Under the pieces are notes generated by a model. It was not told where the DNA came from, did no database searches, and saw only the letters and a program-made list of their open reading frames with translations. From Adiantum capillus-veneris (lineage: Eukaryota > Streptophyta > Polypodiopsida > Polypodiales > Pteridaceae), in the NCBI GenBank assembly GCA_014529385.2, contig CM043966.1:91186587-91250586 (forward strand): a DNA stretch of 64,000 nt, in the 5' to 3' direction. Made by a program: the position numbers and the translations under genes. Position 1 is the first letter of the stretch, and each line of letters begins with the position of its first letter. This document shows positions 1 through 11,431 of the stretch, in pieces.

Positions 1-2457
1 GCGTGTCCCACTTGTGGCCCTTCCCTTGTGACAGAGAGACCTCCTCTTCTTGGGAAGGTGATCTATCCCAACAACCATCGCTTCCTACCTCCTTCACATC
101 GTAGATATGCTCCCCCCTATCAATGGAGTGCAGCCGTTCCATTGGAACATGGCTGATTGGGCGAAGCATTGGGAGGAGCATCATGGTACCTCACTGCCTC
201 CCAATGGGTTGCCAAAGGGTATGTCAAGGTACTCAATCTTCTTGTCGCTCCCCTATTGGGCTTCATTGAAAATTCAGCACTTATTGGACCCTATGCATGT
301 ATTAAAAAATGTTAGGCAAGCTATATGGGATCACATAATTGGCAAGAAGGATTCATTGGGTGCTAGGGAAGATTTAAGAGCCATTAGACGTCTCCCCCCT
401 TCAGCCACGCCCCGCATGGGGGAGCGGGGAAAGATGATTCTCCCAAAAGCACCGTGGATAATGTCAAAGGCAGACCAAGAGCGGACAAAGCAAGTTATTG
501 CATCGATCAAAACTCCAACGGGATATATGCGGTCACTCAAAGGTGCTTTCACAAAAACCAAAAGGGGTGGCTCCACTCAATTGTATGGATTGAAATCCCA
601 TGATTGGCATAAAATCCTTCAGGTAAGAGTAGAACAATTTGTGGTGTCTATGTGTCCTTATATATAGGTTGACATTCACTAAGATGTTTTATTGCTTGTA
701 GTTTGTACTTCCCATAACTATTAGTGGTTATGGGGACACTAAGGTGAAGGTAGCAATATTCAAAGTGGGTGAGATTGTGAGGTAATGGGTTTTTTCAAGT
801 ACTATATCATGTTGTGCATGCATGAACTTTGGAATTTTTTTTTCATCTACTATATAACATTTGACCTGTAGATTTGTGAGCTCCAAGGAGATAGAAGTAG
901 AAGCCATACCAGTAGCCCATCAGCTAGCAGTAGAGGCAGTGTGTGCTATTGAGGATGCATTCCCACGTACAATCCTTGTTAGCCAAATACACCTATTGCT
1001 TCACCTTGTTGAGGAGATTTCCATTTGTGGGGTGGTTCACTCTAGATGGATGTTCTTCTTGGAGAGATTCTTGAAGACTTTAAAGGATTTTGTTAGATTG
1101 AGGTCACAACCGGAGGTATGCAAAATAAATACAATATAGATAGCATTTAAACGCTATGGAGTTACTAATAAAAATATGTGGTTTTAATGTTTTCAGGCGA
1201 GCATGGCAGAAGGTTGGGTGGTGCAAGAGGCATTTGTGTATGTCTCACAGTATCTCATCACAGTGGATCCATCATTGCCTCGTCTATGGAGTGAAGAAGA
1301 GGATCCTAGGAAGCACTCAACCATTCCCAGTGGAAAAGGGTCACTCTTGGTCATGGATAGAGAGTTTCATGCCATAGTCAACAACTACTCTTTACTCAAT
1401 GCCACTATCATGACCAAATGGGTCAATATGTACTTGGAAGCCCGCGCAGCTAGAGAAAGGGATAGAGATGCATGGAAGAGGTCCCATGGAGGTAGACGTG
1501 CACCTCCTTTTCCTAAAGAGCTTGCAAAATATCCTGACTTTATTCAAGTAGAGTGGATCCATAATGCCATGACCAATGCCAAAGCACAAGGAGAACAAAT
1601 AAGCCCTAAAGAATGGGAGTATGCGCGAGGATGCTTGCGCAAGGTGAGTGTGTATATGCTATGTATGCATGTATGCAAATCACTTAATGAAACGTGATGT
1701 AACCTCTTATGCATTGTGATTGTAGGGTCTCATTTTCAACTCCATTTGGTCCGAAGGCCGACATTTTCGCACCCGCAAGATAGATGAGCGTTGGACCACT
1801 AATGATTGTGACGTGATGGGAAACTTTGACACAACAACACATGAGGTCAGATATTGTGGTACTATAGAGAGAATAATCAAAGTGGATTTCAGATCTTTTC
1901 ACAAAATCCTCTTTGAGTGTCGATGGTTTGCGGGTGAGGTCAAAAGACATGAAAATGGGCTCATTATGGTGGATTCCACCCAATTCCATCGGGGAAAAAA
2001 TGACAACTTGGTGTATCCTAGTAGTTGCGAGCAGGTAATTTAGGCTATGTGCAATTAACTTAAATTAAAAATTTAAGTTATGTATATCAGCTTATTCTTA
2101 GTGTGTGACGTACAGGTCTTTTATGTGCCATGTATATTTCAAAGAAGACTTTGGTATGTCATTCCAGTCACGCCGCGGGGTAGATTTATCTTTGCAGAGA
2201 CGGACATTGAGCTAATAATTGATCCCATCATACCATCACCACAAGATGCAGAGGAAGATGTAGTAGAAGTTGAAGAAGGTCAGCCAAGCCTTGCAAATAG
2301 TCATCTTGAGGAGGAGGAAGAGGGAGAAAGCGATGATGATTCTACAGGAGGTGATGGAGAGGAGGAAGAATCTCTAAATTTGTTTATTGATTTGAATACT
2401 ATGGGTCTAAATATGGATCCTAGTGCTTGTAGAGATCTTATACAAGATGAGAATTAA
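1..2457 (+). CDS. TNP2-like CACTA transposase, C-terminal part, multi-exon
   Basis: This is the cut-and-paste transposase of a CACTA element, seen from the middle of the protein to its stop. The first exon has a CPTCG motif, LGKVIYPNNHRFLP and then LPYWASLKIQHLLDPMHVLK, the classic TNP2 block. A one-base change in a C-run near 115-122 shifts frame 1 to frame 2. Predicted exons by GT-AG borders are 1-621, 872-1115, 1197-1643, 1726-2034 and 2116-2457. Exon 2 is DUF4218-like (ILVSQIHLLLHLVEE, then SRWMFFLERFLKTLKDF). Exons 4-5 are DUF4216-like (a block around DFRSFHKILFECRWF, then FYVPCIFQRRLWYVI). The C-terminus is very acidic and ends with TAA at 2455-2457. The 4-to-5 junction restores EQVFYV exactly as in the family. 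Exon borders are read by eye; activity is doubtful because of the frameshift. Confidence 0.78.
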
Positions 2458-2697
2458 AAAAACTCTCTATTCTTTCACTTGGTGTAGTATATGATTAATT
2501 TGCAAATGTTTCGTTATGTGCTTATGAATAGTATTTGTAATGGTTTTGTTGTGAGTTCAATGATTTATGTATAGAATTTTTAGAGTGAAAGAAAGATTCA
2601 GTGAAGTGAGCAAGCATTCTGGAGAGTGTAGGAGTTGTATTGGATTTAAATGGAAACCCGCAGGAGAGGGAGGGGGAAGGGAGTCTAGCCTGTCTTA

Positions 2698-3166
<469 letters not shown>

Positions 3167-3255
3167 ATGGGATATGACCAATGTAAAACATAGAGTTGCA
3201 ATCAAAGATTATGGTCAATGAATCGCAATAACCTTTCATCCATTTCATACCTTCT

Positions 3256-4085
3256 TTATTTCGACTGAAACCCAGGAGGTGGAGGTTGTACCGGCCTCAC
3301 CACTCCATGTGTTTCTCTCACATTTTGTTGCTCCGAAGGGTAGTACTCACTTTGGTTGTTATACCACATTGTAGCTGGTACTGGCGTTGGTTTATTTGAT
3401 GCTTCCATCATTGGCATGTATCTCATGTCTACCGGCATTCTAGCACCTGGTAGCGGAGGTTGTCGTCCTAAGATAAGCCATGGCCTTAAAACTCCTACTG
3501 GTCCTGGCGCATTCCCCGTAATGTATCTAGGTGGAGTAGGTGCTTCTGGAACAGGTTGTACATACCTCTCCCTAGCATTTTCCATGCTATAATAGCACTC
3601 TTCCTCCGTATGGTTTGTCCATGTTTTCTCAATTTCACACCACTTCGGCTCTCCCGAATCAGACCTTACAAGAGGAATCAACCTCTTGACCAAGTCGTCG
3701 ATAAGCTTTTCTTGATCAATAGGTGTCGTTGGCTTGGCAATGGACTCACTTATCTGTGAAACACTGTGCTGAGAAGATGTGTCATCTCCTTGACTCTTTA
3801 AGTCGTTTTCTTTGTATGCCTCACAATTATCCACTAGATAAAGAGCTTCTTTGATCAACTCGTTTAGCGTCATCCTCCTTATCATATGCAGATCCTTCTG
3901 AAGGCCCGCATGTCTCATTCCATGGATAAAGATCAACATCAGTCGTGCTTACGTAGGTAATTCCACTCTCGGACAGAGCTTAACATATCTCTTGAGCCGT
4001 AATGATGCTTTGTGTACTGATTCATTCTCTTTCTGTTTGAATCTATGGATTTGCGAGACTGTGTTGTATACATATACATACATAT

Positions 4086-4132
<47 letters not shown>

Positions 4133-4180
4133 CATATATATATATATATATATATATATCTTGGGATAGTTTCCAACCAC
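3256..4180 (-). pseudogene. Ty3/gypsy-like gag fragment
   Basis: On the minus strand the frame runs RFKQKENESV, RLKRYVKLCPRVELPT, a TAA stop near 3941, then MLIFIHGMRHAGLQKDL and MTLNELIKEAL. This is the order of the Retrotrans_gag capsid domain. A linker follows, with KWCEIEKTWTNHTEEECYY (a Cys-Cys-His-Cys-like block that has Glu where the second Cys is expected), and then a Pro-rich tail ending FQSK. The two halves are in the same frame, so the single stop is a point change. Upstream (higher coordinates) the frame runs into microsatellite, and no protease or RT follows downstream, so this is an isolated fragment. Confidence 0.6.
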
Positions 4181-4298
4181 GTTGATATCTTCTTCTTCTT
4201 CTTCTTCTTCTTCTTCTTCTTCTCTCTCTCTCTCTCTCAGGATAGTTTCCAACCACGTCAAAGATAGTTTCCAACAACGTTGAAATCTTCTTTTTCTC

Positions 4299-4361
<63 letters not shown>
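4062..4361. repeat. Compound microsatellites interrupting a gag fragment
   Basis: The stretch holds (CA)n at 4090-4118, (TA)n at 4119-4160, (CTT)n at 4188-4222, (CT)n at 4222-4238 and 4302-4331, and (TA)n at 4332-4361. Three copies of GATAGTTTCCAAC lie between them (about 4165, 4240 and 4264), so the block grew by local duplication around one short unit. Confidence 0.85.
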
Positions 4362-4364
<3 letters not shown>

Positions 4365-5720
4365 GCTCATTTTTTGGGGTTCTTGAAAATATTTACGTGA
4401 TGCTTGGTAAGACTCATACACTTTAGTGTCTTTAGGTCTCCCCCCATGTGCCATTCCACTTTGTACCTTTCAAAACCCTCAACATTTAACTCCTCCCTAT
4501 CCTCTTGGACTTTGATTATTGCAGGGATACTAGTGTGGTGGAACACCCAATTTAACACATGAAAATCCTCACTATCAACCTCAAAAGCACTCAGCCACCA
4601 AATGTTCTTCTCTGACTACACAATTTAATTTTTAGGGTTTTTTCCCCTCTATGGTATCAAGAGCTCTTTTCATGAGGGTTATTGATACCCTTTTAAATTT
4701 TGTATCCTTCATAATTTCACTTTCATCTAATTTGATCGCAAGAATGGCTTGCACATTCACCTATATGTTGAAGATCATATAATTTTATCATTTCCCTCTG
4801 CAAAGTTCTCAAGTCAAAGAACAGATTGTTGAAAGAGTTCAATTTGGGTTTTTCTTTCTACCAAGATATATGTCATTGATGTGGAAAGGCTCTCCAAGGT
4901 TTCTTTGTGAACAGTCTGTTTAAACTAAGAAGTTGAGGTAAACACAAACTTACAAAGACTAAACTAAGGACCTTGAGGTAAACACAAATTTAGTATGGCT
5001 AAACTAAGGACCTGAGGTAAACACAAACTCACAAAGAGTATAGCACCTAAAGATATCGAGTTAAAAAACAATTTGAAAAATAAATCAGTTTTACCTTATT
5101 GCTTTGATTATTATGTTGCAGCCTCCACCTCCTTGCTTGAGACTCTCAATATTCTTCAACGACTTCCTTTGCATTTGTCTAAGCCCAAGCTCTGTCCTCT
5201 TTCTTTTAGTTGTATTCAACAATGGTTGTAGGTTCTTTACCTTCTCCTCGATTTCTTGAAGTTGATGATTAAGAGAATCCTTGAATTGTTGTAGAAAATG
5301 TTTCTCCATCTTAAGAATGTCCCTTTCTGTGCTACAAGGTTTTGTGTATAGACTAATAGCCCTTACATACCATCTCCTACAAATATCATCAACGAAGAGC
5401 ATTTAAAAATGGTGGGCTACATTTGGTAACGGGCTCTATAGGATATAATCTACCATTTGTCCATAGGTCAATGTGCTTCTTTCCCTCTGATCTCAAAGTC
5501 TTTTATCCTACTTGACATTGTTCACAAACTCATTTTCCATGCACTTTCTCTTCCTTGTTTGCAAGAGAATCTAGCTTTCATTGATAACGAAGGTGAAAAG
5601 CCATTAACCATTGTCCAAATCAAAGCTGTTGAACACTTTCTGAATTAATGCTTGCAGACGATCATTGAGGTCTTTTGTTCTCTATTAGTGCTTCTTCTAT
5701 GCCCTTAAGTTGCACATGAT

Positions 5721-5723
<3 letters not shown>
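4362..5723. other. No recognisable gene; degraded retroelement sequence
   Basis: A sequence resembling an initiator-Met tRNA primer site, TGGTATCAAGAGC, occurs near 4654 on the plus strand, suggesting a worn LTR-element leader. At 4920-5035 the phrase GAGGTAAACACAAA is repeated three times. A minus-strand open frame at 5091-5402 (103 residues, charged and coiled-coil-like) matches nothing I recognise and is not called as a gene. Confidence 0.4.

Positions 5724-5762
<39 letters not shown>
5724..5762. repeat. (GA)n microsatellite
   Basis: A pure GA dinucleotide run of about 39 bp. Confidence 0.95.
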
Positions 5763-5765
<3 letters not shown>

Positions 5766-6832
5766 GTAGTGTCTATGTGCACAAAGAGTATGTAGTTGAA
5801 TGTAAGTAGAATAGATAGTAGAATGTAAATGAATGAGAATGAGTGGGAGAACTATGAAATCTCCCGTATAAAAACAGTGTGCACAACTGCTTTGAGTGCA
5901 AATTATGTCACACGTGTCCTGTGTTCAATCCTACTGACAGAAGAAAGATTCGAGCAAATCGCAATATATATTATTATTAAGGTTTTCAAAGAAAGTTAAA
6001 AGTGTTGTTTGAAATTGCAAAATTGTAGATAGAAATAAGAAAAATTTGAGCTACCGTTACGGTAGCGTGCCATCCATTGGTCACGTAACATTCTCTCTGT
6101 AGCACTAAAAAGACCAAATTTGGGTCCAAACTTTGCGTAATGTGAGTGTAGTCACACTTCCAATGAGTTGTTCTACTTACCCTATTCGTATGAAAATAGA
6201 AACTATACAAAAATATAGAAAAGTAGAAAAAAATGGTAACTTCTTTTTAAAGAAGTCTCTAGCTTTCAAAGGCACTCTCTACTCGAAAGCAATTCACGCT
6301 CTATACGCCTTCATATTCAAAACTCAAGTGTAATTTTAGTATCTCTGCATTTTAATTTCCAAACTAAATACCATGGTGTCCCAAAGTTTATTATCTTGCC
6401 CTTGAATCATATTAACAACATATTGAATCATATTAGCAACAGATTGGCAGGGCAGCTTACTCGGTCTATTCTTCTAAAAATTCATTAATTTGTCCGTGAG
6501 ATACCATGGGAATCTTTCAAATCTAAAGGAAAACGAGGGCTGCTAATGCCATCACGTCTCTGCGCAAACCCCCTCGCCACGGTTGCCGTATGCAAAGGCT
6601 GCCTCCTCTCTCTCTGCATTCTCGTGTGAACCCCTTCTGCTTTGACCACACAGGTCCCGACAGAAGCATAATGAGAGGTGGCACATTGGGTGCTTGCACA
6701 CATGAACCAGCAAGACATTTGCCTTTGCACACTTGCAGAGAAAGAGAGCAGACATTTTCTTTACAACTCAGTCCCTCCACCGCACCTGGACACACACACA
6801 CACACACACATACGCATGTGCATGCGTGCGCG

Positions 6833-6870
<38 letters not shown>

Positions 6871-6986
6871 GAGCTGTTTTAACCTATCCATCCACCCCTG
6901 TAAAACCGCTATGAGGCGCTACTGTTGATGTAAAAAAAAAAAGGAAAAAGAAAAAAAAAGAGTTTGTAATTTCCCGAGTCACCACC
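5763..6986. other. No recognisable gene; (CA)n repeats near the right end
   Basis: I see no supported coding sequence. CA/TG dinucleotide tracts occur at 6788-6809 and 6835-6868, separated by a mixed GCATGTGCATGCGTGCG segment that can alternate purine and pyrimidine over about 80 bp (Z-DNA-prone in principle). An A-rich stretch at 6931-6958 precedes the gag fragment. Confidence 0.5.
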
Positions 6987-7302
6987 ATGGAAAGTGTTTC
7001 TTTCCCCACGTTTAGTGGAAAGAAGGGAGAGGATCTCACCACCGACTTTTTGGATGATTTCGACATTGCTTGTGTCGTCTCCAACAAAGATGACGACGTT
7101 TCACGACTTAGAATTTTTCCTCTACTGATGAAAGTAGAGGCTAAGTCCTGGTATAATGCATTGCCCCATGCTACCAAGAATGCATGGGATGTGTTAAGGG
7201 TTGCTTTTGTAAAGAGGTTTGGTGGAGGCACAACCTCGGAGAAGCTATGGCAGCTACCGACAAAATTAAAGCAGGGAGGCCTGCTGGAGTATGCCACCTA
7301 CG

Positions 7303-7306
<4 letters not shown>
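6987..7306 (+). pseudogene. Gypsy-type gag fragment, N-terminal
   Basis: The frame starts MESVSFPTFSGKKGED at an ATG with ACCATGG context and continues with DFLDDFDIACVVSNKDDD, RIFPLLMKVEAKSWYNALP and AWDVLRVAFVKRFGGG. This is the N-terminal half of a retroviral-type capsid (Retrotrans_gag: the AxxWYxxLP and W..L...F...F signature). It runs straight into a (GA)n tract at 7307, after which no homology continues. No LTR or pol is attached. It is a different gag lineage from elements A, E and H. Confidence 0.65.

Positions 7307-7356
<50 letters not shown>
7307..7356. repeat. (GA)n microsatellite at the gag breakpoint
   Basis: Fifty bases of GA repeat begin exactly where the gag frame ends (after YATYESE). 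Confidence 0.95.
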
Positions 7357-7357
<1 letters not shown>

Positions 7358-7532
7358 AATTCCCTCGCAACTCCATCCTTCCTCCTCGCTTTTCCTGCTT
7401 GATCAGCATATTTGTCAGTGTTGCATGCTTCTGGTTTTATCACTGGTGTGCCAGTTCACAGGCAGAATCGAAAGTAGGCATCCAAGGGGGAATCCTTTAT
7501 CGACGCGGTAGATGGTGTGCTGCACCAAGGGC

Positions 7533-7533
<1 letters not shown>

Positions 7534-7570
<37 letters not shown>
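7534..7570. repeat. (GA)n microsatellite
   Basis: A GA run of about 37 bp, 180 bp downstream of the previous one; the spacer carries no recognisable coding sequence. Confidence 0.95.
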
Positions 7571-7573
<3 letters not shown>

Positions 7574-8276
7574 TGCCCATTAAAGCATTGTTGTCCTGTA
7601 ACCGACTCTTCTGGCTCTTCACGTTTCTCCCCTCCGCTAGGCTCAGGCCGATTCGGTCGTACAGAACCTAGCGAAAACTACCAAAATACCTCTCTAATTT
7701 TTGTGGAAATTCTCAAAATACCCCTAAAATTCCCCAAACACCCCTGTGAGATTAAATATTCCCAAAATAAAAGAAGTTGTAGCTTTTCATAACAAGAATG
7801 ATTGTCTATCAATACAAGATGTTAAAGTTACAAATTGAGTTGGTTATACAGGTTTTGGAGATTGCTTCATGCTTTTTTTGCTAGGTAATTTGTGACAAAT
7901 TATGTGCTAAGCACTAAAAAACGGATCATTGTCAAAAGGAATAAAGATGAGAAAATCTTGAACAATCCAACACGTGCCCCTCCTCTCCTTTCCCCCCTCA
8001 ACTCTCTCCACGTGCCACCTTTCTTCCTTTTTTTTCTTAAATCCAAAAGGGAATCCAATAAGATTCTCTTTAATAAGCAGCTCAAAAAAAATTGGATGGG
8101 CCTACTAGCTCCTCTCTCCCTATTCTTCGGCTGTTATCCCCTGTTTTTTGGTGTTTGTGTGAAAAGCTTGTTGATAGACTAGCGGTGTTAATGGAAGCTC
8201 TTGCTCGGTCAAAGGGGAGCTATATATGGGATGCATAGAATATTTTGGTTTTTATTTTATAAAAATAATGCAAAAC
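7571..8276. other. No recognisable gene; left flank of element A
   Basis: An AT-rich stretch without supported coding sequence. The last five bases, AAAAC (8272-8276), are the left target-site duplication of element A. Confidence 0.6.
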
Positions 8277-8399
8277 TGTAAGGACATGGGTCCTATGGGC
8301 AAGGCCATCGGCACGGCCGGACAATGTGTATGCTAGGGGGAGGCTACAAGATAGCACGGTTGGGTAGAGACTAGCATACGCATTACCACATCTCTTTCA
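8277..8399 (+). repeat. 5' LTR of element A
   Basis: The LTR starts TGTAAGGACATGGG and ends TCTCTTTCA (TG...CA borders). At 123 bp it is very short for an autonomous chromovirus. I see no clear TATA box in it. Confidence 0.92.
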
Positions 8400-8400
8400 C

Positions 8401-8412
8401 TGGTATCAGAGC
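8401..8412 (+). promoter_or_regulatory. Primer-binding site of element A
   Basis: TGGTATCAGAGC, complementary to the 3' end of plant initiator-Met tRNA, lies one base after the 5' LTR. Confidence 0.9.
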
Positions 8413-8470
8413 TATTTTTGGGAGGAGACTAAAAGCGTCTTGCATCTACGCGTCGCTTGCATCTACGTGT

Positions 8471-8705
8471 GATGCCCTGCTTCTCCCCCACGTTCCGCAG
8501 ATAGCGACGTATCCGTTGTGCAACAAAAAGAAGGCAAGTGCAGTTTTCTGTGCGAGCAGCACGTGGACGAATAGCGACAATCGTCCCATCTAAGCGCGAC
8601 GCCCTTCTTCTCCCCCACGTTCTGCAGACAGCAACGTATCCGTTGTGCCGCAAAAAGAAGGCAAGTGCAATTTTCTGTGCGAGCAGCGATAACCATCCCA
8701 TCTAC
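8471..8705 (+). repeat. 127-bp tandem duplication in the leader of A
   Basis: A block starting GATGCCCTGCTTCTCCCC (8471) recurs at 8598 as GACGCCCTTCTTCTCCCC, and the following 90 bases are nearly identical (both include CGTATCCGTTGTG and AAAAGAAGGCAAGTGCA). The second unit fades after about 8705. Minus-strand open frames here are by-products. Confidence 0.8.
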
Positions 8706-8810
8706 GCCCTCCACAGCGGACGACCAAGGTAAACTCGACCGGCAACTCGACAACATCGAGGCTCCGAAGGCTTCCGTTGACGCACGCGTAGGAAGGCCCG
8801 CTTAACCTTT

Positions 8811-8880
8811 GCATGAAGGAGGGTTAAACCCACCCCATGAGGGTAAGAGGCCAACACTTTACCATCAAGCTATTGGCCCT
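8811..8880 (-). other. tRNA-like sequence, possible SINE head
   Basis: Read on the minus strand from 8880, a tRNA-like order appears: AGGGCCAA, an A-box-like TAGCTTGATGG (8872-8862), then about 30 bases, then a B-box-like GGGTTTAACCC (8831-8821). Box order and spacing fit RNA polymerase III internal promoters. The acceptor stem does not pair, so it is not a working tRNA gene; a tRNA-derived SINE head or a worn tRNA copy captured in the leader is the best reading. Confidence 0.4.
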
Positions 8881-9257
8881 TGTTGTGTATAACAAGGAAA
8901 AATAGTCTAGTTGTGTTCAAAGGAAAACTACAAAGAAAGGAAAAGCTTCAAAATTCAAGGAAATAGCTTTGCCCTTCCTTTTCACTTCTTGGAGAAAGAC
9001 AAGTTTTCCTCCAAAAATTCTTTTTTCCTCAAGGAGGTAGCTTCAAAGTGAAGAAAAGCCTTCACAAAAACGACGAGTTTTTGTGAAGAATCATCAAAGG
9101 TGTTCTTACAAAGAACGACAAGTGAAGCGCTCAACTTCCCGCAAAGCAAGGTTCACATGCAACGCAAATCGCGGAGCATACAAAACACAAAGACTTCAAT
9201 TTCTCAAGGTACAAGTTATCGTTTCTTTTTCTCTCTTTGCATTAGTGTGTGTTTACC

Positions 9258-10158
9258 ATGGCCAGTGAGAATATCCCACCTACACACACGTTTGATTTTG
9301 AGCATGTAGATCAAAATCAGGGCACCGCGGGTGCTGCTGACACTAATATGCATGATGATGATGATCTAGGAGATCATGGGCTTGTAGATATGGCTTCTTT
9401 CAAGACTTTGGAATATCGTCAAAGCGTACTTGAAAGAAACCTCTCTGCACTCAATGCAAATGTTACTAATCTTACAAAGTTACTTGTGAAATTTATGAAT
9501 TCACAGACAACTCAAGGAGCCACAAGTGTCACAGTTCAAGGGAACCAAGCTCGCACGACTCAAGGAGTCCAAGAGACAAGTGCTGCAAAAGATGAAGAAG
9601 GTAGCAATGCATTACTTAAGAATATCACCATTCCTGAGTTTCACGGGGAAGAGCGTGATCGCAGCAAGGATGCGGTCAATACGTTCTTACACAAATGGAG
9701 TGATATTCATAGATTGAGACACACCTCGGATATAAAGACGATTGTGGAAACAAGTCTATCTCTTAAAGACAAGGCCTATAAGTGGTGGATGCTATTTCCA
9801 ATGGATGCTCATCCTCTCTCTTGGGCTGCGTTTCAAGCTTCTTTCTCCAAAGAGTTTTTGGACTCCAATGAAGAAGATAAGAATTGGTTAGCATGGGATG
9901 CATGCCGCATGTCTGGCCTCTCTCTCACACAGTACCTTTCAAAGTATCGGGAAATCATATTAAAACTAGAAGGTCTAGATGAATTCCAAAAGATACGGGG
10001 TTTTAATAGGGGTCTTGACAAAGACTATCGTCTTCATGTTTTGACCCAACATCCAAAAACTTTGGAAGAAGCCATTAGTCATGCACAAAGATATGATGAT
10101 GACCAAGAGAGGAAAGGAAATGTTCCCTACTCTAAGAATACTTTTGCTAAGAGCAATG
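9258..10158 (+). pseudogene. Element A gag, N-terminal part
   Basis: The structural protein of the retroelement particle. The start is the ATG at 9258 in a strong ACCATGG context (MASENIPPTHTFDF). An acidic N-terminus and a likely coiled coil (LERNLSALNANVTNLTKLL, about residues 55-80) lead to the capsid domain: ITIPEFHGEE, TFLHKWSDIHRL, AYKWWMLFP, SWAAFQASFSKEFLD, LTQYLSKYREII and EEAISHAQRY. The frame is intact for about 300 residues and is cut at the codon after KSN by the insertion of B. It resumes at 17101 beyond B. Confidence 0.85.
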
Positions 10159-10362
10159 TGTTGGGGTGTAGGCCAGGTGGCCGTGGAAAACCACCCTTGT
10201 ACACTTGATTTTCCCTATTCAATATAGGGAGAGAAAGAGGAAGTGTTGACCTTCTCTTTCTTCTCCACTAACCTATACAGTGGCTGCCTGTGTATCTTCC
10301 CCTTCCCCATTTCTCTTCTTCCCCTCTCTCACACACTCCGTACGCGCTACAGGCGCTCATCA
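10159..10362 (+). repeat. 5' LTR of element B
   Basis: 204 bp, TGTTGGGGTG...GCGCTCATCA, ending two bases before the primer site. The last 70-80 bases (CCCCTTCCCCATTTCTCTTC onward) recur at the right end of B. Confidence 0.88.
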
Positions 10363-10882
10363 ATTGGTATCAAAGCTCAGGACATCCGACCCTGAGCCCC
10401 GGCTCACCGCGCATGCAGCAACCCCTATTGGGATTTGGGGAGCTTCGCAAGACTCTGCAGGAAAATTAAATCCCCCAGCCATGGAATTGGCATTGCAATC
10501 GGGCAGTAGTAGCGAGCAGACCAAACAGTGGAGAGAGCCGAGAGCAGAGGAGCTTGCAAGGGATTGAAGAATCGAGCCATCTCAGAAGATCAGAGACTTT
10601 GGGGTGAAGCTCAAGATTTCCAATTTGCACACCTTTGGCAAGATCTTGGTAGAGGAGGCTCCAGTAGAGTGTGATGTTGTGATTGCGACACCTGATTCGG
10701 TTGTAGTCGCAGCATTGGGGTATGCAGCCAAGGCAGGGGTTCCTTTCCAGCAAGGGATTGAATTCGAGCAGTAGGAGCAAGTAAATTTGGCAACGCTCTA
10801 GCATTACGAGCATCTTTTGAAGGCATTCAAAAGCAAGTTGAAGGCAGTTGAGAAAAGGAGGGAATTGGTTGTGTGGTTGTGT

Positions 10883-10973
<91 letters not shown>

Positions 10974-11384
10974 ATTGTGTGTAGGAGACTGGTGCAAATC
11001 CAAGCATGGGATTTTGGGCAGCCTGTATTGGGCAATAAGAGCCGTGAGCAGGTAGGTCGACAGAGCTTGGGGGTATTGAAGTAGGAAACTTGGGCAAACG
11101 AGCACAATTGGGGGGATTTGGATTGCAGTAGCCACACACACACACAGTGACTCAAGAAGGCTTGCAAGTGATCTCGGGCCATGAGTAGGTGAAGTTGGGC
11201 AAACAAGCCAGGAACAACAACATTGTGCAAGCAGTCGAGGCCAAGCAATGCAGTAATTCGGGCAGCAATGCCGTGAGCAGAGGAGCCTATGTGTGTGTAT
11301 TCAGGCAGCGCTAACCAGGGCCGAGCAAGACGTCCACACGCACACACAGTGCCGCAAGGCAGCTAGCTTGTGATGGTGGTGGTA

Positions 11385-11431
<47 letters not shown>

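Noticed and set aside
8811-8880. A functional tRNA gene
   Set aside because: A- and B-box-like words are present but the acceptor ends do not pair and the B box departs from consensus.
10466-11347. A 293-codon minus-strand open frame
   Set aside because: It exists because (CA)n has no stops; the remainder matches nothing and lies antisense to the leader of element B.
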